Source: Lactifluus volemus (Eukaryota; Basidiomycota; Agaricomycetes; Russulales; Russulaceae). Taken from it: a stretch of 64,000 nucleotides of DNA. Position 1 is the first letter of the stretch; each line of letters starts with the position of its first letter. The notes under the pieces were generated by a model, which worked only from the letters and a program-made list of their open reading frames with translations, was not told where the DNA came from and did no database searches. The stretch is from the NCBI GenBank assembly GCA_022376515.1, contig WTXI01000023.1:248001-312000 (forward strand), written 5' to 3'. Of this stretch, positions 12,901-23,208 are shown piece after piece. Both the position numbers and the translations under genes were made by a program.

Positions 12901-14500
12901 CGGGCACTCATGCCAAAAGATTGGCATCAGGGTAATCAGCATGTATATCGCGCCAGAGACACCAACCCACCACGCTACGGCGCGGAAGACGGTGGTATTG
13001 AGGTTGAAGAGATATATGAGAATTGCAGCGAAGAAGAGGAATAGTGCGAGCTGTATCAGAGTGGGTAATACATTGGCCGCCCTGGGAAGGTAGAACTTTT
13101 CAACGCCATGAGCGAAGAATGCGCGGATCCTTGCTCGGTCGTGGGGTCTGTGTCGGGGGGGCTGAGTGATTCTGAGGTACCTCCGCGCCCATTGCTGGAG
13201 CAATGTCGCCAGCATAGCACAAGTGAGACTGATTGTCAAGCTCAGAATCAAGAGTGAGTTCACCCAGACAGCAGATTTAGGTGGGGAGAAGGGGTCTGGT
13301 TGAGCCGGAGTGACAGGGATAGATGGACGGGATGTGTTTGAGTCGGTGGAAACTTGAAACTCGTATATATTCTTGAGATAGAATGCGGACGTATCCTGGG
13401 AGTTTTGCTGGAGGCTCGGGGCAGTCACAGCGACCAATTGCGCAACTGCGGCAGAGAAAAGACCACTCTATAAAGTAGCTTGAATTGAAAATGTATAAAA
13501 TGTATGGAAAATGAAACTCACGAAAATTAGGATCCCGTCTGCGTCTCTGTGCCAGATGTCGGCCATTTTCTTGTCTTCTTCCTCTGCCATCTTCGAGTAC
13601 ATAAAGAAGAGAGGCCCCGAGCTATCAGCAAATTCACGCTGTGGTTCCTGATTCGTGTAAAGAGAGGGATCTGGTGGCAAATTTGGCGAGGGTGATAAGG
13701 AAGTAGAGTAGGATACATACTATTAGCTTGAGGTTGATTCTCTTCGGTGTAAGCTTCCATCGTAGAAATAAGAGCTATAGGGTGACGTAAGAAGAGTTCT
13801 CTGGGTCAGTAGACGACTGACAGTACAAAATGTACTGGCAGGTCTAAGGGCAGGTCTAAGGGCTGAGGATTGGTCGAATAGGAACTTTGCGGACCGTGCA
13901 TGAACTTTATACTTTATTTACTCCGCACTTGACGGGGAGAAGTAATTCTGGCTAGTTACTTATATCATGATTTTGGGCGTGCACGAGGCCGAGGCTCGGT
14001 TGAACCCATCATATGACTCCGAGTCGGAGCTGCTGCGGGTCTAAATGATACAAGAAATGATACGGGGAACCAATAAGAACACGGAGTTCGGCCAGAGTAG
14101 CATTCGCACACCGCAGTAATGACGTAAACAGTATGGCTACTTCAACATGTTTTGTCCACGTGAGTACATCCATGCCCAATCGCGTAGGCCGTAGCCCACG
14201 AACCTTGTCCGTAGCATGCCTACTAGTATGCCTGCCCCAATCTGAGTGGTGATGCACCACCGGAGCCAGCAGGTGTGTTGCGATCCCATGTTCACGCCGT
14301 ACTGATCCTCAGTCTCCTTTTACATCCAGGCTAGTGACTCTTATTCATACAGTATATCATACCTCACTGCCTCATGCCATCTGCTTCGCCTCTTATCTCT
14401 CTTTAATTTACTAGCGGGGGAGTGTGTTTCTGGAGACATCTTCTATTGGCTCGTAGGTATTTGCTACCGTACTGTATGCATCGGATTTGTTGTTGTGGCC
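9987..14500. repeat. Segmental duplication, copy B (4.5 kb)
   Basis: Near-identical partner of 2565-7081 in the same orientation, about 7.4 kb away. It carries a complete DUF6535 gene with matching introns, 3' flank and 5' flank. It lacks two short segments found in copy A and has small indels in the 5' flank. The left edge follows an A-rich run (ATTAAAATTAAAAAAA). Confidence 0.9.
11098..13760 (-). CDS. DUF6535 multi-spanning membrane protein, copy B
   Basis: Exons on the minus strand are 13760-13721, 13670-13522 and 13467-11098, giving 852 aa, the same length as copy A and with the same intron positions. Topology matches copy A: short N-terminal cytosolic segment, four to five hydrophobic stretches, C-C-I-C-C-C cluster, helical soluble region, Ser/Thr/Pro-rich tail. 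Differences from copy A are spread thinly but bunch just after the last hydrophobic stretch (for example H-E-P-T-V-E changed to Y-D-T-T-V-D) and in the middle of the soluble region. Both copies are open throughout, so both may be functional. The family's biochemical role is unknown. Confidence 0.85.
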
Positions 14501-15633
14501 ACGTGGATGACATCGTTGGTCGGCTAATAACATTCTTTTACGTGAACTAGTCACCTTGCACTTCGCTGCTTGTTCAACAGTTGCTGATGTCCCGTCGTTG
14601 CGTGGCTCATATTCCGATCTCATCACTACGTTGGAGGGGACATCCTGCCTTGCTCAAGTTGGTTTCATCGCCTCTGTTCCACCTGTATCGAGGACAGCCG
14701 ATCATTGCAATTGTCACACCTCTTCATTTTTGGTTTGGAGGGACGTTATGATCGGGGCATCATAACACGAGCAGCATCATACAAGCTACCCACCATTGAA
14801 GGCGGCAGACGCGGGTTCCGAGACAGAAAGAAAGTTTGAGCAAGTAGATGTTTGAGGTGCGGTCCTTTCAGCATATGAGATAATTAGATGTGCTATAGGG
14901 GCCACCCATGTCTCCTCTCTATGAGGCTACAGGCCCTCCGGAGTAAGCTTTCTGAGGTTTTCAGGAGGAACGGACAGCCGCCCGCAAACCGGGGCATACT
15001 AGCACTATTTCCCAGCGAGGCCGAAAGGAGTCATTTGGACCAGCTCGTGCTGGTGGATCGCACAAGGAAATCACATTGGGGGAAACTGTCAGAGAGAAAC
15101 TGGGTATGGATACAGGTAACTTACGTATAGAGGTCTCCTAGGTGCCTGTGTGACGTCGAAGCACAGTCCTCGTGGGAATCACACTCGGAGTGATCACGCA
15201 CTTTAGCCAGAAGAGGACGGTGTAATAGTAAGGGATACTTGTAGTGCCTGTGGTGACTTCTAGGCCTCTAGGCACAAGTGGGATGTACTAGCGCGCAGTT
15301 TATCTGAATACCTTGCCTTGTCATTCTCGTACCGAAGTAGCACGTATGTGAGACATCTGCTGAGCTAGGCTCTGACTATATGTGGCCCTAAGGGCCCAAC
15401 TAAGGGACATACGGAATAGAAAGTTCATAAGTGCGGGCAAAGATGTATTCCAACTTACAGTATGTGTCCATGTCCGGAAACGATTCCGAACGCGTTCCGA
15501 GATCGACGAGTGCCTGGGAGGGTTTGTCACGTGTTGGCATTTATGGTGACAATCATATAAACCATCACGGTGTCTCTGAATCTTGACCCTTCCACAAGTC
15601 GCTACGCTTTGTTCATCGTACTATAACTTCTTG
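14501..15633. other. Intergenic, with a divergent relic of the DUF6535 3' flank
   Basis: Bases about 14660-14800 resemble, with many changes, the 3'-flank segment at about 10100-10215 and 2720-2830: a shared CCGAT-ATT-CAAT-TCAC succession, then TTGGAGGGACGTTATGATCG compared with TTGGAGACACCTTAATCGAG. This suggests another older unit of the duplicated block. The rest (14800-15633) holds no recognisable gene and contains the 5' flank of the plus-strand DUF6535 gene. Confidence 0.35.
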
Positions 15634-17673
15634 ATGTCCGAAGCAGCTCATCCAGAACCTATCGACGGAGAGGGGATCAATATGAGTGTGTTACGTGCCA
15701 CTACACTTTATCATCATCGTGACTTCTTTTATAGGTGGCCCTCCGAATCAGCCAGCGCAAAATCAACCTTTGCAGGGAAAGGCCAACTTCTCCGATGGCT
15801 CAGACCCCCTCTTTAATATGTACGTAAAGATGACAGAGGGTGAAGACGACAAAATGGCCCATCGCTGGCAAAAGGATGCTGACGGCATCCTTATCTTCGT
15901 GAGCCCATACATCGACTCTACGCTGGGGCCCAGTGACTAAAGTGAATATCTTAGACTGGTTTATTCTCTGCTGCACTCGCCGCATTGCTTACTGTTTCCG
16001 TTCAAGACCTAAAACCAAACCCACAGGATACCTCTGCATTTTATCTCGCGAACATCTATAAACTTCAAGTTCTCGCTTTCCCAAACATATCTAGTGCAAA
16101 CATATCTAGTGTATCGTTCATTCCAGTTCAACCACCTCCCTTCTTTCCTGTGACATCGGCAATTTGGGTCAACTCACTTTGGTTCCTCAGTTTGGTCGTC
16201 AGCCTCACTTGTGCCTTATTGGCCACATTGCTACAGCAGTGGGCGCGTCGATATGTCACAATCACACAACCACCGCGATACAGTCACGGTCCACACAAGC
16301 GAGCACCGATCCGTGCATTCTTTGCTGATGGAGTGGAAAAGTTTCATCTTCATGGGTCGGTTGAGGCGTTGCCCGCTCTGCTTCATCTGTCTCTGTTCCT
16401 CTTCTTCTCTGGATTGGCTATTTATCTATTCAACATCAACTATACTGTGTTTAGTGCGGTTGTTTGGTGGGTAGGACTTGCCGGAGCGATATACGTGTGC
16501 GTCACGTTGATGCCAATCTTCTGGCACGATAGCCCCTACTATGCACCACTTTCTTCCTCAGTCTGGCGCTTCTACAATGGCGTCTCGTATACAATCCTCG
16601 AACTTCTCGGGTTCCTTTGGCCAGGGGATCGGTACTCCGTTCCATTCTTCAATCGGATGATAACTTACCGCATCCGATTCATTCGGGGTATAACGAATGC
16701 CATCCAAGACACGAGCGCGGTGTTGTCAGCAGAGACCAGCAGCCGTATCCTGGAATGGATAATCCAAGCTCTGTACGAAGACAAGGAACTCGAGCGGTTC
16801 TTCGAAGCCATTCCTGGCTTCTGTGGCTCGACAGAGGTCGGCGACCTCGAAAGTATTTTCTCCAAAGTGGAACAGACGTTGATAGGGGGATTTTCCAGAT
16901 TTATGCGCCGTACATTGTCATCTAGTCTGGTCTTGGAGGCAGACAAGGAAAGGCGTGTCATCACCTGCGTGAAGACCGTCGATACCGCACACCTCTCCTA
17001 CGCAACCATGGCCATTCTCGGGACCGTTTTCGATAATGGCGAAGATGTGTTGCGATCAGTTGAGATGGGGCGATCTCTGAGAAGCAGTGGTGACAAAACA
17101 CCTGGTTTATGTTCACAAGGAATTATTGCTGGTATTATTGCAAGCGTGCCAGAACGGGAAGACCGTTGGATGGAAGTCGCCAAGGATCAATTGCGCGTAT
17201 CAGACGAGGTGCTTCGAGGTTGCTTCACGCATGGAGACAGTGTTTTACTTGCCAACTTGATCCACATCACCCGCCCACTGTTCAGCTTGTGTCTCGGGGA
17301 TATTTCAAACATGGTTTCTTATCTATGGGACATCCTTCCACGCATTTCCAAATTCGACATTGAAAATACCCTTCCCGCACTTCAGCGCGACTTCTGTGCT
17401 TTGTGGAACGAGATCACTCGAGAAGCGCAGGATCGCGGATCTTATCACATCGCGTATTATATTCTTCGACCCATTCGGCATCATTATATCGAGGCACCGA
17501 TGCTGCCCGGACCCCTTCCACAAACGATGAGGACCCCATTCTGTTCCAGCCATCGTCATACTCATTGTGCAATATCCCGACTCATCGCTGTGACAGCGCG
17601 ACAGGCGAGACCACTCATCCTCTCACGACCACCTCCGACTCGCCCCCTTCCAACCCTCCCGACGCCGTTCTGA
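15634..17673 (+). CDS. DUF6535 membrane protein, copy C (tail frameshifted)
   Basis: Exons 15634-15685, 15735-15898 and 15955-17673 join in frame for 644 aa. The start M-S-E-A-A-H-P-E and the block W-Q-K-D-A-D-G-I-L-I-F, then T-G-L-F-S-A-A, match copy D closely and copies A and B more distantly. Four hydrophobic stretches follow. Near 17477-17490 copy C has about 10 bases fewer than copy D, after which the conserved Ser/Pro-rich tail continues in another frame, open to 18149. The protein therefore ends early at 17671-17673 with an unrelated C-terminus of about 60 residues. The core membrane domain is intact. It may still be functional or may be in early decay. Confidence 0.75.
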
Positions 17674-18149
17674 GCACGATCACAACTTCTTCAGAGCGTG
17701 ACGTGTCATCCTTCCCTTCACTGACTTCAGACCATAGCCGCATACGTTTTGCAGAAGTATCCCCGCACGATGTTCCTGATGCTACCCCATCCGAGTCCTT
17801 CCGCCGCTCTACTTCGACTGCTGTCAACATTGATACTGGCCACTTCGCTAGTACTTCACACGAACCACTATCACAAGTTCCCACCAATGAACCTCCTACC
17901 ATCCCACTCACTTACTACTCACAGTCAATTCCTCGTCCTGTCCCGAGAGTATCGACATTCACTCCTCCCCATCCTCTCCGCCTCCATCTTACAAGTTCAC
18001 CGACCCGCAGTAAGGTCAGCCACGTGACTGCCTCGAAACTTCGCTTTGTATACGACATATGCTCATTCTTGTCATCCTCTCATCCTGCCTTATTCCACTT
18101 CATTTTCTTGACACAGTATCCTCCTCATGACATTGATCTCCCAGAGTAG
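17674..18149 (+). pseudogene. Former C-terminal tail of DUF6535 copy C, out of frame
   Basis: The shifted frame that opens at about 17490 continues through here to a stop at 18147-18149. It reads as Ser/Thr/Pro-rich sequence matching the tail region of copy D (shared S-T-I-T, D-V-S-S-F-P and G-H-F-A stretches). It is disconnected from the upstream gene by the deletion described there. Confidence 0.55.
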
Positions 18150-18733
18150 TGGCAGAGATCTTATGTTGTCCCTGGGGATTTTACATGCAGTTGTATTTTC
18201 TATGAGTACTTAAGGTTCTTTTGTCTTTGAGAGGATCATTGCGATTGCTGTCACCAAGTCGATTGGTGCACTTTTCTTGTCATTCCCCACTTGCTAGTCT
18301 TGATCTTTCGTTCCGTACCTCCTTTCTTGCAGTGTATCCTGGATGTTTCATAGACATGCCTACTAACCAACTATATCTACATGTCCGAGCCATCTGTCAT
18401 GACGCCTACAACATGAGATTTACGTGGTGGGATACGTGCGAAGGCATAACAGGTAATCATGACCGCATATAGATGTATTGAGGCGGAGGTGAGGCGCATC
18501 AACTACCCCCAAGGGCGGAAGATATGGATTGTTGCAACGTTGGGTGTGAGTGTCTGTACCATTCAACTTGACTTGAATGGCGGGGTAGGGCCGTGAAGTA
18601 AGACTACAGTTAGTACTGTCTCGTGTGAAGCGTCCTGCTGGACCGTGGTCACGTGCTCGTTCGGCGTTGACTTTTCGTGAATCCCAGTCGCGGGCTCCCA
18701 GATTTCGCAAGGTGCGTCGTACAACAAGATCAT

Positions 18734-19657
18734 TGTAAGGTGGACCTTACCTGCACCCTTGAATTCACCCGATTCCACACTCAAACTCGTCCTCGCGCCT
18801 GCCCTAAACATCGACCCGATTTGGATGACTCGATTCTGTCAACCCGCCGCCACGCCTCTCCGCAAAACCAACATCACCGCGATCACCGACTCCAACGTGT
18901 CCTCAGCTGAAGACACCCGTCGGACAGCCTTTCAAAAGTGTATGGATTTGTACATATTGAGTATCTCCCGCTGTTGGGACCTTCATATCAGTTTCTGGCA
19001 GTGCTCACTTTTAGTTTACTTGGATCTTTTAGCCTCCTTTTCAGACATTTTTCTATTATACCGGTGCTATGAGATGCCGCCTATCAGCGCGCCATCACTC
19101 TCCCACCGCCTCTTACCCCCTTTATACGGACCATCGAGCGACGTCGCGTGCAAGGGCAAGCCGTTCGGAGCGTTGCCGGTGCAGCGCCTCCTCGGCTGAA
19201 TCCTTACATTCCCCTTTTCCCTTCAACTATCTTTCGTTTCACACTACTTTAGGATGTCCTAGGGGGCAGTGTTGTCTAGCATTGTCTTCAAAGACTTTCC
19301 CATTTTCGTTGTTTGAACTACTTACAGAAAGCACATAAAAGGCCTTGCCCATTGGCCAAGAAGGGCATCCAATATACTACTTTCTTTCAGGATCACTTCG
19401 TTTCGCACTCGCAAGAAGATATCGCTCTCGTTGTCTCATCTCATCTCGTATTACTCTCGTTTTTCGTCTCTAAAGTCTATCTCGTTGTGCGTTAAAGCTC
19501 TAGCCTACCACGCGTCCGACTACCCCACGCGTTCGACTCTCGCTCGCTTCCGATCCGAAAACATCCGGTGAGCGTCTTTATCGTTCCCGCGCACGTCCCT
19601 CCAACTCGACTCCCTTAGCTTTCCTCGGACTCGCCCGTACTCATCAGAGTATGTTCA
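18734..19657. mobile_element. LTR-retrotransposon-like insertion (probable solo LTR or remnant)
   Basis: Comparison with copy 2 of the duplication shows a clean insertion: the intact site reads AGATCATGAATG at about 28330, and here it is split. The insert begins TGTAAGG, ends GTTCA, and is flanked by the 4-bp direct repeat TCAT (18730-18733 and 19658-19661; ATCAT if the final A is counted as flank). TG...CA ends with a 4-5 bp target duplication are typical of LTR elements. Inside are a purine tract CCTAGGGGGCAG at about 19258 followed by TGTTG, and a TATA-like CATAAAAGG near 19333, so a nested LTR boundary is possible. No protein domain was recognised. Confidence 0.6.
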
Positions 19658-19661
19658 TCAT

Positions 19662-20058
19662 GAATGAGTGGAAAGGTATATCAGTTTCTTCCCTCGTATT
19701 GTTGGGTGCGCTTTGTCTCATATTTTGTTCTAGGACGGCTGGCCAGACCCTCGGCCCTTTGCCCTCGAGGTTGAGGCCTTGGAGGGGTAGCGCCGGGCTA
19801 GCCCTGGGTCTAAGAGTGCTTGGTCTGGCCCTAAGCAGTTTAGGACATCACAATCGACATCCAGCCAATCAGGCCTCAGGGGATGTCAACGTGGTGTAGA
19901 TGGACAAAGACGACCAATGTAGCCATCAATGGAATGTCGCTTTTGCCCAAGTGCCCCAATTTTTTTTGACCTCCTACTAGTATTTTAACTTCTTCGACAC
20001 CAAGCCGAACAGTCGACCAACAAACTTTGCCACCACCACCACCACAACTCTACGTACA
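19662..20058 (+). promoter_or_regulatory. 5' region of carbonic anhydrase copy 1
   Basis: About 400 bp directly upstream of the start codon is shared with copy 2 (28334-28744). It includes a GC-rich segment with repeated GGCC/CTAGG words, a T-tract, and TATTTTAAC about 75 bp before the ATG. A CCA/CCG triplet run in the presumed 5' UTR differs in length: copy 2 is 12 bases longer. No transcription start can be placed from sequence alone. Confidence 0.35.
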
Positions 20059-20924
20059 ATGGGTCCGGGCCTCGAAAAGATCTTCTCGTCCAACTCCCAC
20101 TGGCTTGCTGCCATGAACGCGACAGAGCCTGAGTTCTTCGAACAGTCGGCCAAGAGCCAGTCCCCAAAGGTGGCGGGTGTATTCCTCCATTCTCGGTGTA
20201 CTCATTGACTAGGTGTATGCGTGCAGATCCTCTGGCTTGGATGCTCTGACTCGCGCGTCCCCGAGAGCCTCATCACCTCTTCGCGACCGGGCGATATCTT
20301 CGTCCACCGTAATATCGCCAAGTGTGTACCTCTGCTATCCTCTCCAACTCATTTCAGCCGGAATTGAGGCGCATATACGTGACGTATAGCCAGGTTCATC
20401 CGGATGATGACAGCGTACTCTCGGTGATCGCCTATGCCACAGAGGTAGTCGGCGTCGAGCACAGTATGTTTCTCTCCTTCACATCCCACGTATGCCATTT
20501 GACCGAACGACCATGACTATATCCGTCCATCATCGCAGTTCTGGTTATCGGCCACACAAACTGCGGTGGTGCCACTGCATGTCTCGACGCGTCCACGGAG
20601 AACACTTCGCCGAGTGAACCGACGACGCCCCTTGCGCGCTGGCTCGCTCCGCTCACCAAGCACGTTCGCACGCTTAAACTTGAAGGTCTCTCGAAGTCCG
20701 AGGCACTGATGAAGGTTGTCGAGGAGAGCGTGCGCGTGCAAGTTGCGAACGTCATCAATACCGTGCCCGTAAAAGCGACGTGGTCAGCAGGGAAAAAGAA
20801 CCTATGGGTGCATGGACTTGTTTATGAGCTCGAAACGGGCCGTTTGAGGGATCTTGGCATCTCCCAGGGCAGTGCAGAAAAGCCGATGACTAATCGAATA
20901 CAGTCCAGAGGTGCCCGATTGTAG
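20059..20924 (+). CDS. Beta-class carbonic anhydrase, copy 1
   Basis: Exons 20059-20169, 20227-20321, 20390-20463 and 20539-20924 join in frame to 221 aa. The enzyme interconverts CO2 and bicarbonate. The beta-class zinc site is complete: C-S-D-S-R (Cys about 43, with Asp about 45 and Arg about 47 as the catalytic dyad) and G-H-T-N-C-G-G (His about 99, Cys about 102). Length is normal for fungal cytosolic enzymes, and no targeting peptide is evident. Copy 2 encodes an almost identical protein. In copy 1 the upstream region is separated from the more distal duplicated sequence by an LTR-like insertion, which might alter its regulation. Confidence 0.93.
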
Positions 20925-21113
20925 GGTCAGCATTGTGGCTAGCCTCAAATTTGACCCATTTTGGCCAACATCAGGATGTCTTGGATATCTTAGGTACTAT
21001 TCCAGTTTTAGATTGTTCTTTCTTAGTTCCATAAGTAGTTACTGCCACTCATGTACTTAAGGACATGGAATGTAGGGGAGAAATCCCCAGCAGAAAGCTT
21101 GGGTTGCTCCCAG
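20925..21113. other. Intergenic flank of hAT-like element
   Basis: Unique sequence between the anhydrase stop codon and the terminal inverted repeat element; nothing recognised. Confidence 0.4.
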
Positions 21114-22915
21114 TAGTGTTGCGGGGCTTGACGAGCTGGAGCTAGCCAGAGCCGAGCCGCATTTAGCCGTGGCATCGGCTTGCCAGATTTAGCCGAGCCA
21201 CCTTAGCCAGGACCTTTAGCCAAGGCTAAGCCACAGCTTAGAGCATAAGGCTTGTCGGCTTAGTCTGGCTTAGTCTCAAACTCAAACTCATTATGTAATA
21301 TTACTTGTGCCCTCACAGCTGCCTTAATCTCACTGAATCAAGCTCAGGAACCACCTTTGTAAAACACTTCACCATCTAGGGCAACTCACAGCACTGAACG
21401 CAGCGGCATTCCAGCATGATGGCAAAGGAGGAGGTGAAAGCATGACAGGTATGCTTGACGAACCAGGCCATCTGGACAGGAAGAGTCCTTGGTACAGGTC
21501 AAATTGCACACCTTGCACACCTCATCGTCAGACGGCTTGGTGATCTCTTCATGTCAGACAAACACACTGGTGCAGACGTGCTTGAGAAGGTCAACCAGCT
21601 CCACAGTGCGCCCACCCATTGATTGCCCCACTTCAACCACCGCACATCGTTCCTCTTCTTCACAGACATCTTTCTTAGTATCGTAAATGTCGCTGTCACG
21701 CGACTGTGAATCCGCGCCTAGCACGGCACAGACAAACGTCTGCCCAGCGATGTGCGCGATGGCTTCGCACACGTTGCGTACTGCAAAGGAGCCAAGCGGC
21801 GTGAGACGGAATGACACAATTAAAGGGTCGCACAAACTGCACATGAGTTGCCTGCATCCAGAGCACCTCGGCGCGTGCACGCCAGACGGGGAAGACCAGG
21901 AGGGCGAGGGTCGATAAATCGCTCGACGATGTGGCAAAAGCGGGGGTATGCTGCTCCGTTGGCCACAGTCAATCTGTCCCCGCTCGGCACACCCAACACA
22001 GCCTTTGAACGACTCAGCGTGCTGCTTACTTCGCTTTGCGACTGGTTTGGGTCCAGGTGGGGCAATAGTGGGACGGCATACGGATCTGGGTAGAGCTCGG
22101 CAGTCGAATTGGCTGCGGTGGAAGCTGCATAGCCACCAATCAGAAGTTCGCCCAACGTCCGCAGGGTCCGCTCTAGTTTGGGGTGGTAAGTGATTTAGGC
22201 GAGGATTGAGAGCATAAGCTTGGACACTGGCGAGGAGCGGGCACTGCCCTTCGTGGGAAGCGAGGCATGGTGATTACGAGCCAGCTGGGGTTGCTCCTGC
22301 GATGGCAAGGGATCATCCCAGAGGCCGAGGCCTCGGGGTTGGCAATGCAGCTGGTGCAGCGTGCAATGCCAAGCCCGCTGCGACCAGGGGGGGGATAAAG
22401 CAACCAGCTTTGTTACTGCAAAGAAATTAGGAACAACTGATCAGTAAGGGGAGGATAACTTACATCGACACGGAAGTGAAGCCAAGGACATCACGAATGG
22501 GGCCAATGATACATGCAGGGAGCAGGCGGCTGAGCGGGGGAACCAAGCTCCGGAGTGGTCTTGGCTTCCTCACAGAAATTGTCAGGCATCAGTGGAGACA
22601 GAGATGTGGGAGGAGAAACAGAGAGCAGGGCACAGCTACAGAGGGAAGAGGGAAGAGAGAAGTGGCGAACGTGGCGACAGAGAGCGAGCGGGGGGAAGTG
22701 ACATCGAGGTTGCCAGGGTCTTGGTTGACTTTTCAACACAACCATGTGACCAGGCCCGGCTTTCGGGTAGGCTTAGCCGGGCTCAGTCGTGATTGGAAGC
22801 CAGCTACAGTCTAACTAAAATGGGGGCTAGCCTGGGCTCGGCTACATCTGGCTAAGGATAAGCCGGCTCCGGCTTACAGCTAAGCTGTCAATAGCTGCAA
22901 GCCCCCGCAACACTA
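21114..22915. mobile_element. hAT-like DNA transposon, probably non-autonomous (1.8 kb)
   Basis: The ends are inverted repeats: TAGTGTTGCGGGGCTTG at 21114 and its complement CAAGCCCCCGCAACACTA ending at 22915. Flanks GCTCCCAG (21106-21113) and CTCCCAAG (22916-22923) look like an 8-bp target duplication with one indel. The subterminal 150-200 bp on both sides are full of short TTAGCC / AGCCGAG words in opposite orientation, as in hAT elements, where transposase binds such repeats. Minus-strand open frames at 21554-21937 and 21820-22155 are Cys-rich and protein-like, but no RNase-H-like transposase or dimerisation motif was recognised. I therefore infer a deleted or decayed, non-autonomous copy. 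Confidence 0.6.
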
Positions 22916-23208
22916 CTCCCAAGCAAATAGCTCACCCTTTTACTTTTCATCTGGCACTCCCTGTCCCTTGAACTTGCCTGTACTCAGGGGAGTACTTCAT
23001 GATAACTCAAAAACATTTTTTTTTTTTTTTTTTTTGAATTGGGGTTTAGAGTCCCCGCGTGTATTGCGACAAGACTAAGTTACTCTGTACAAGGTACTAT
23101 CCTAACGGAGACGCAAGTAAGGAAACAGAAAAAGTAGAGAAGGAAGTAGAAGGAGTAAAAACAGGAAGAGAAAGAAAGAGGGGGGAGCGCGGCCGAGGCC
23201 GGAATCAT

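Larger units (their letters stand above)
18234..20919. repeat. Carbonic anhydrase segmental duplication, copy 1
   Basis: This block matches 27772-29598 in order and orientation, covering about 0.5 kb of upstream sequence, the promoter region and the whole carbonic anhydrase gene. It differs by an extra 924-bp insertion (18734-19657). Copy 2 in turn has about 90 bp (about 27902-27990) not present here. Similarity stops at the penultimate codon of the anhydrase gene. Confidence 0.88.
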
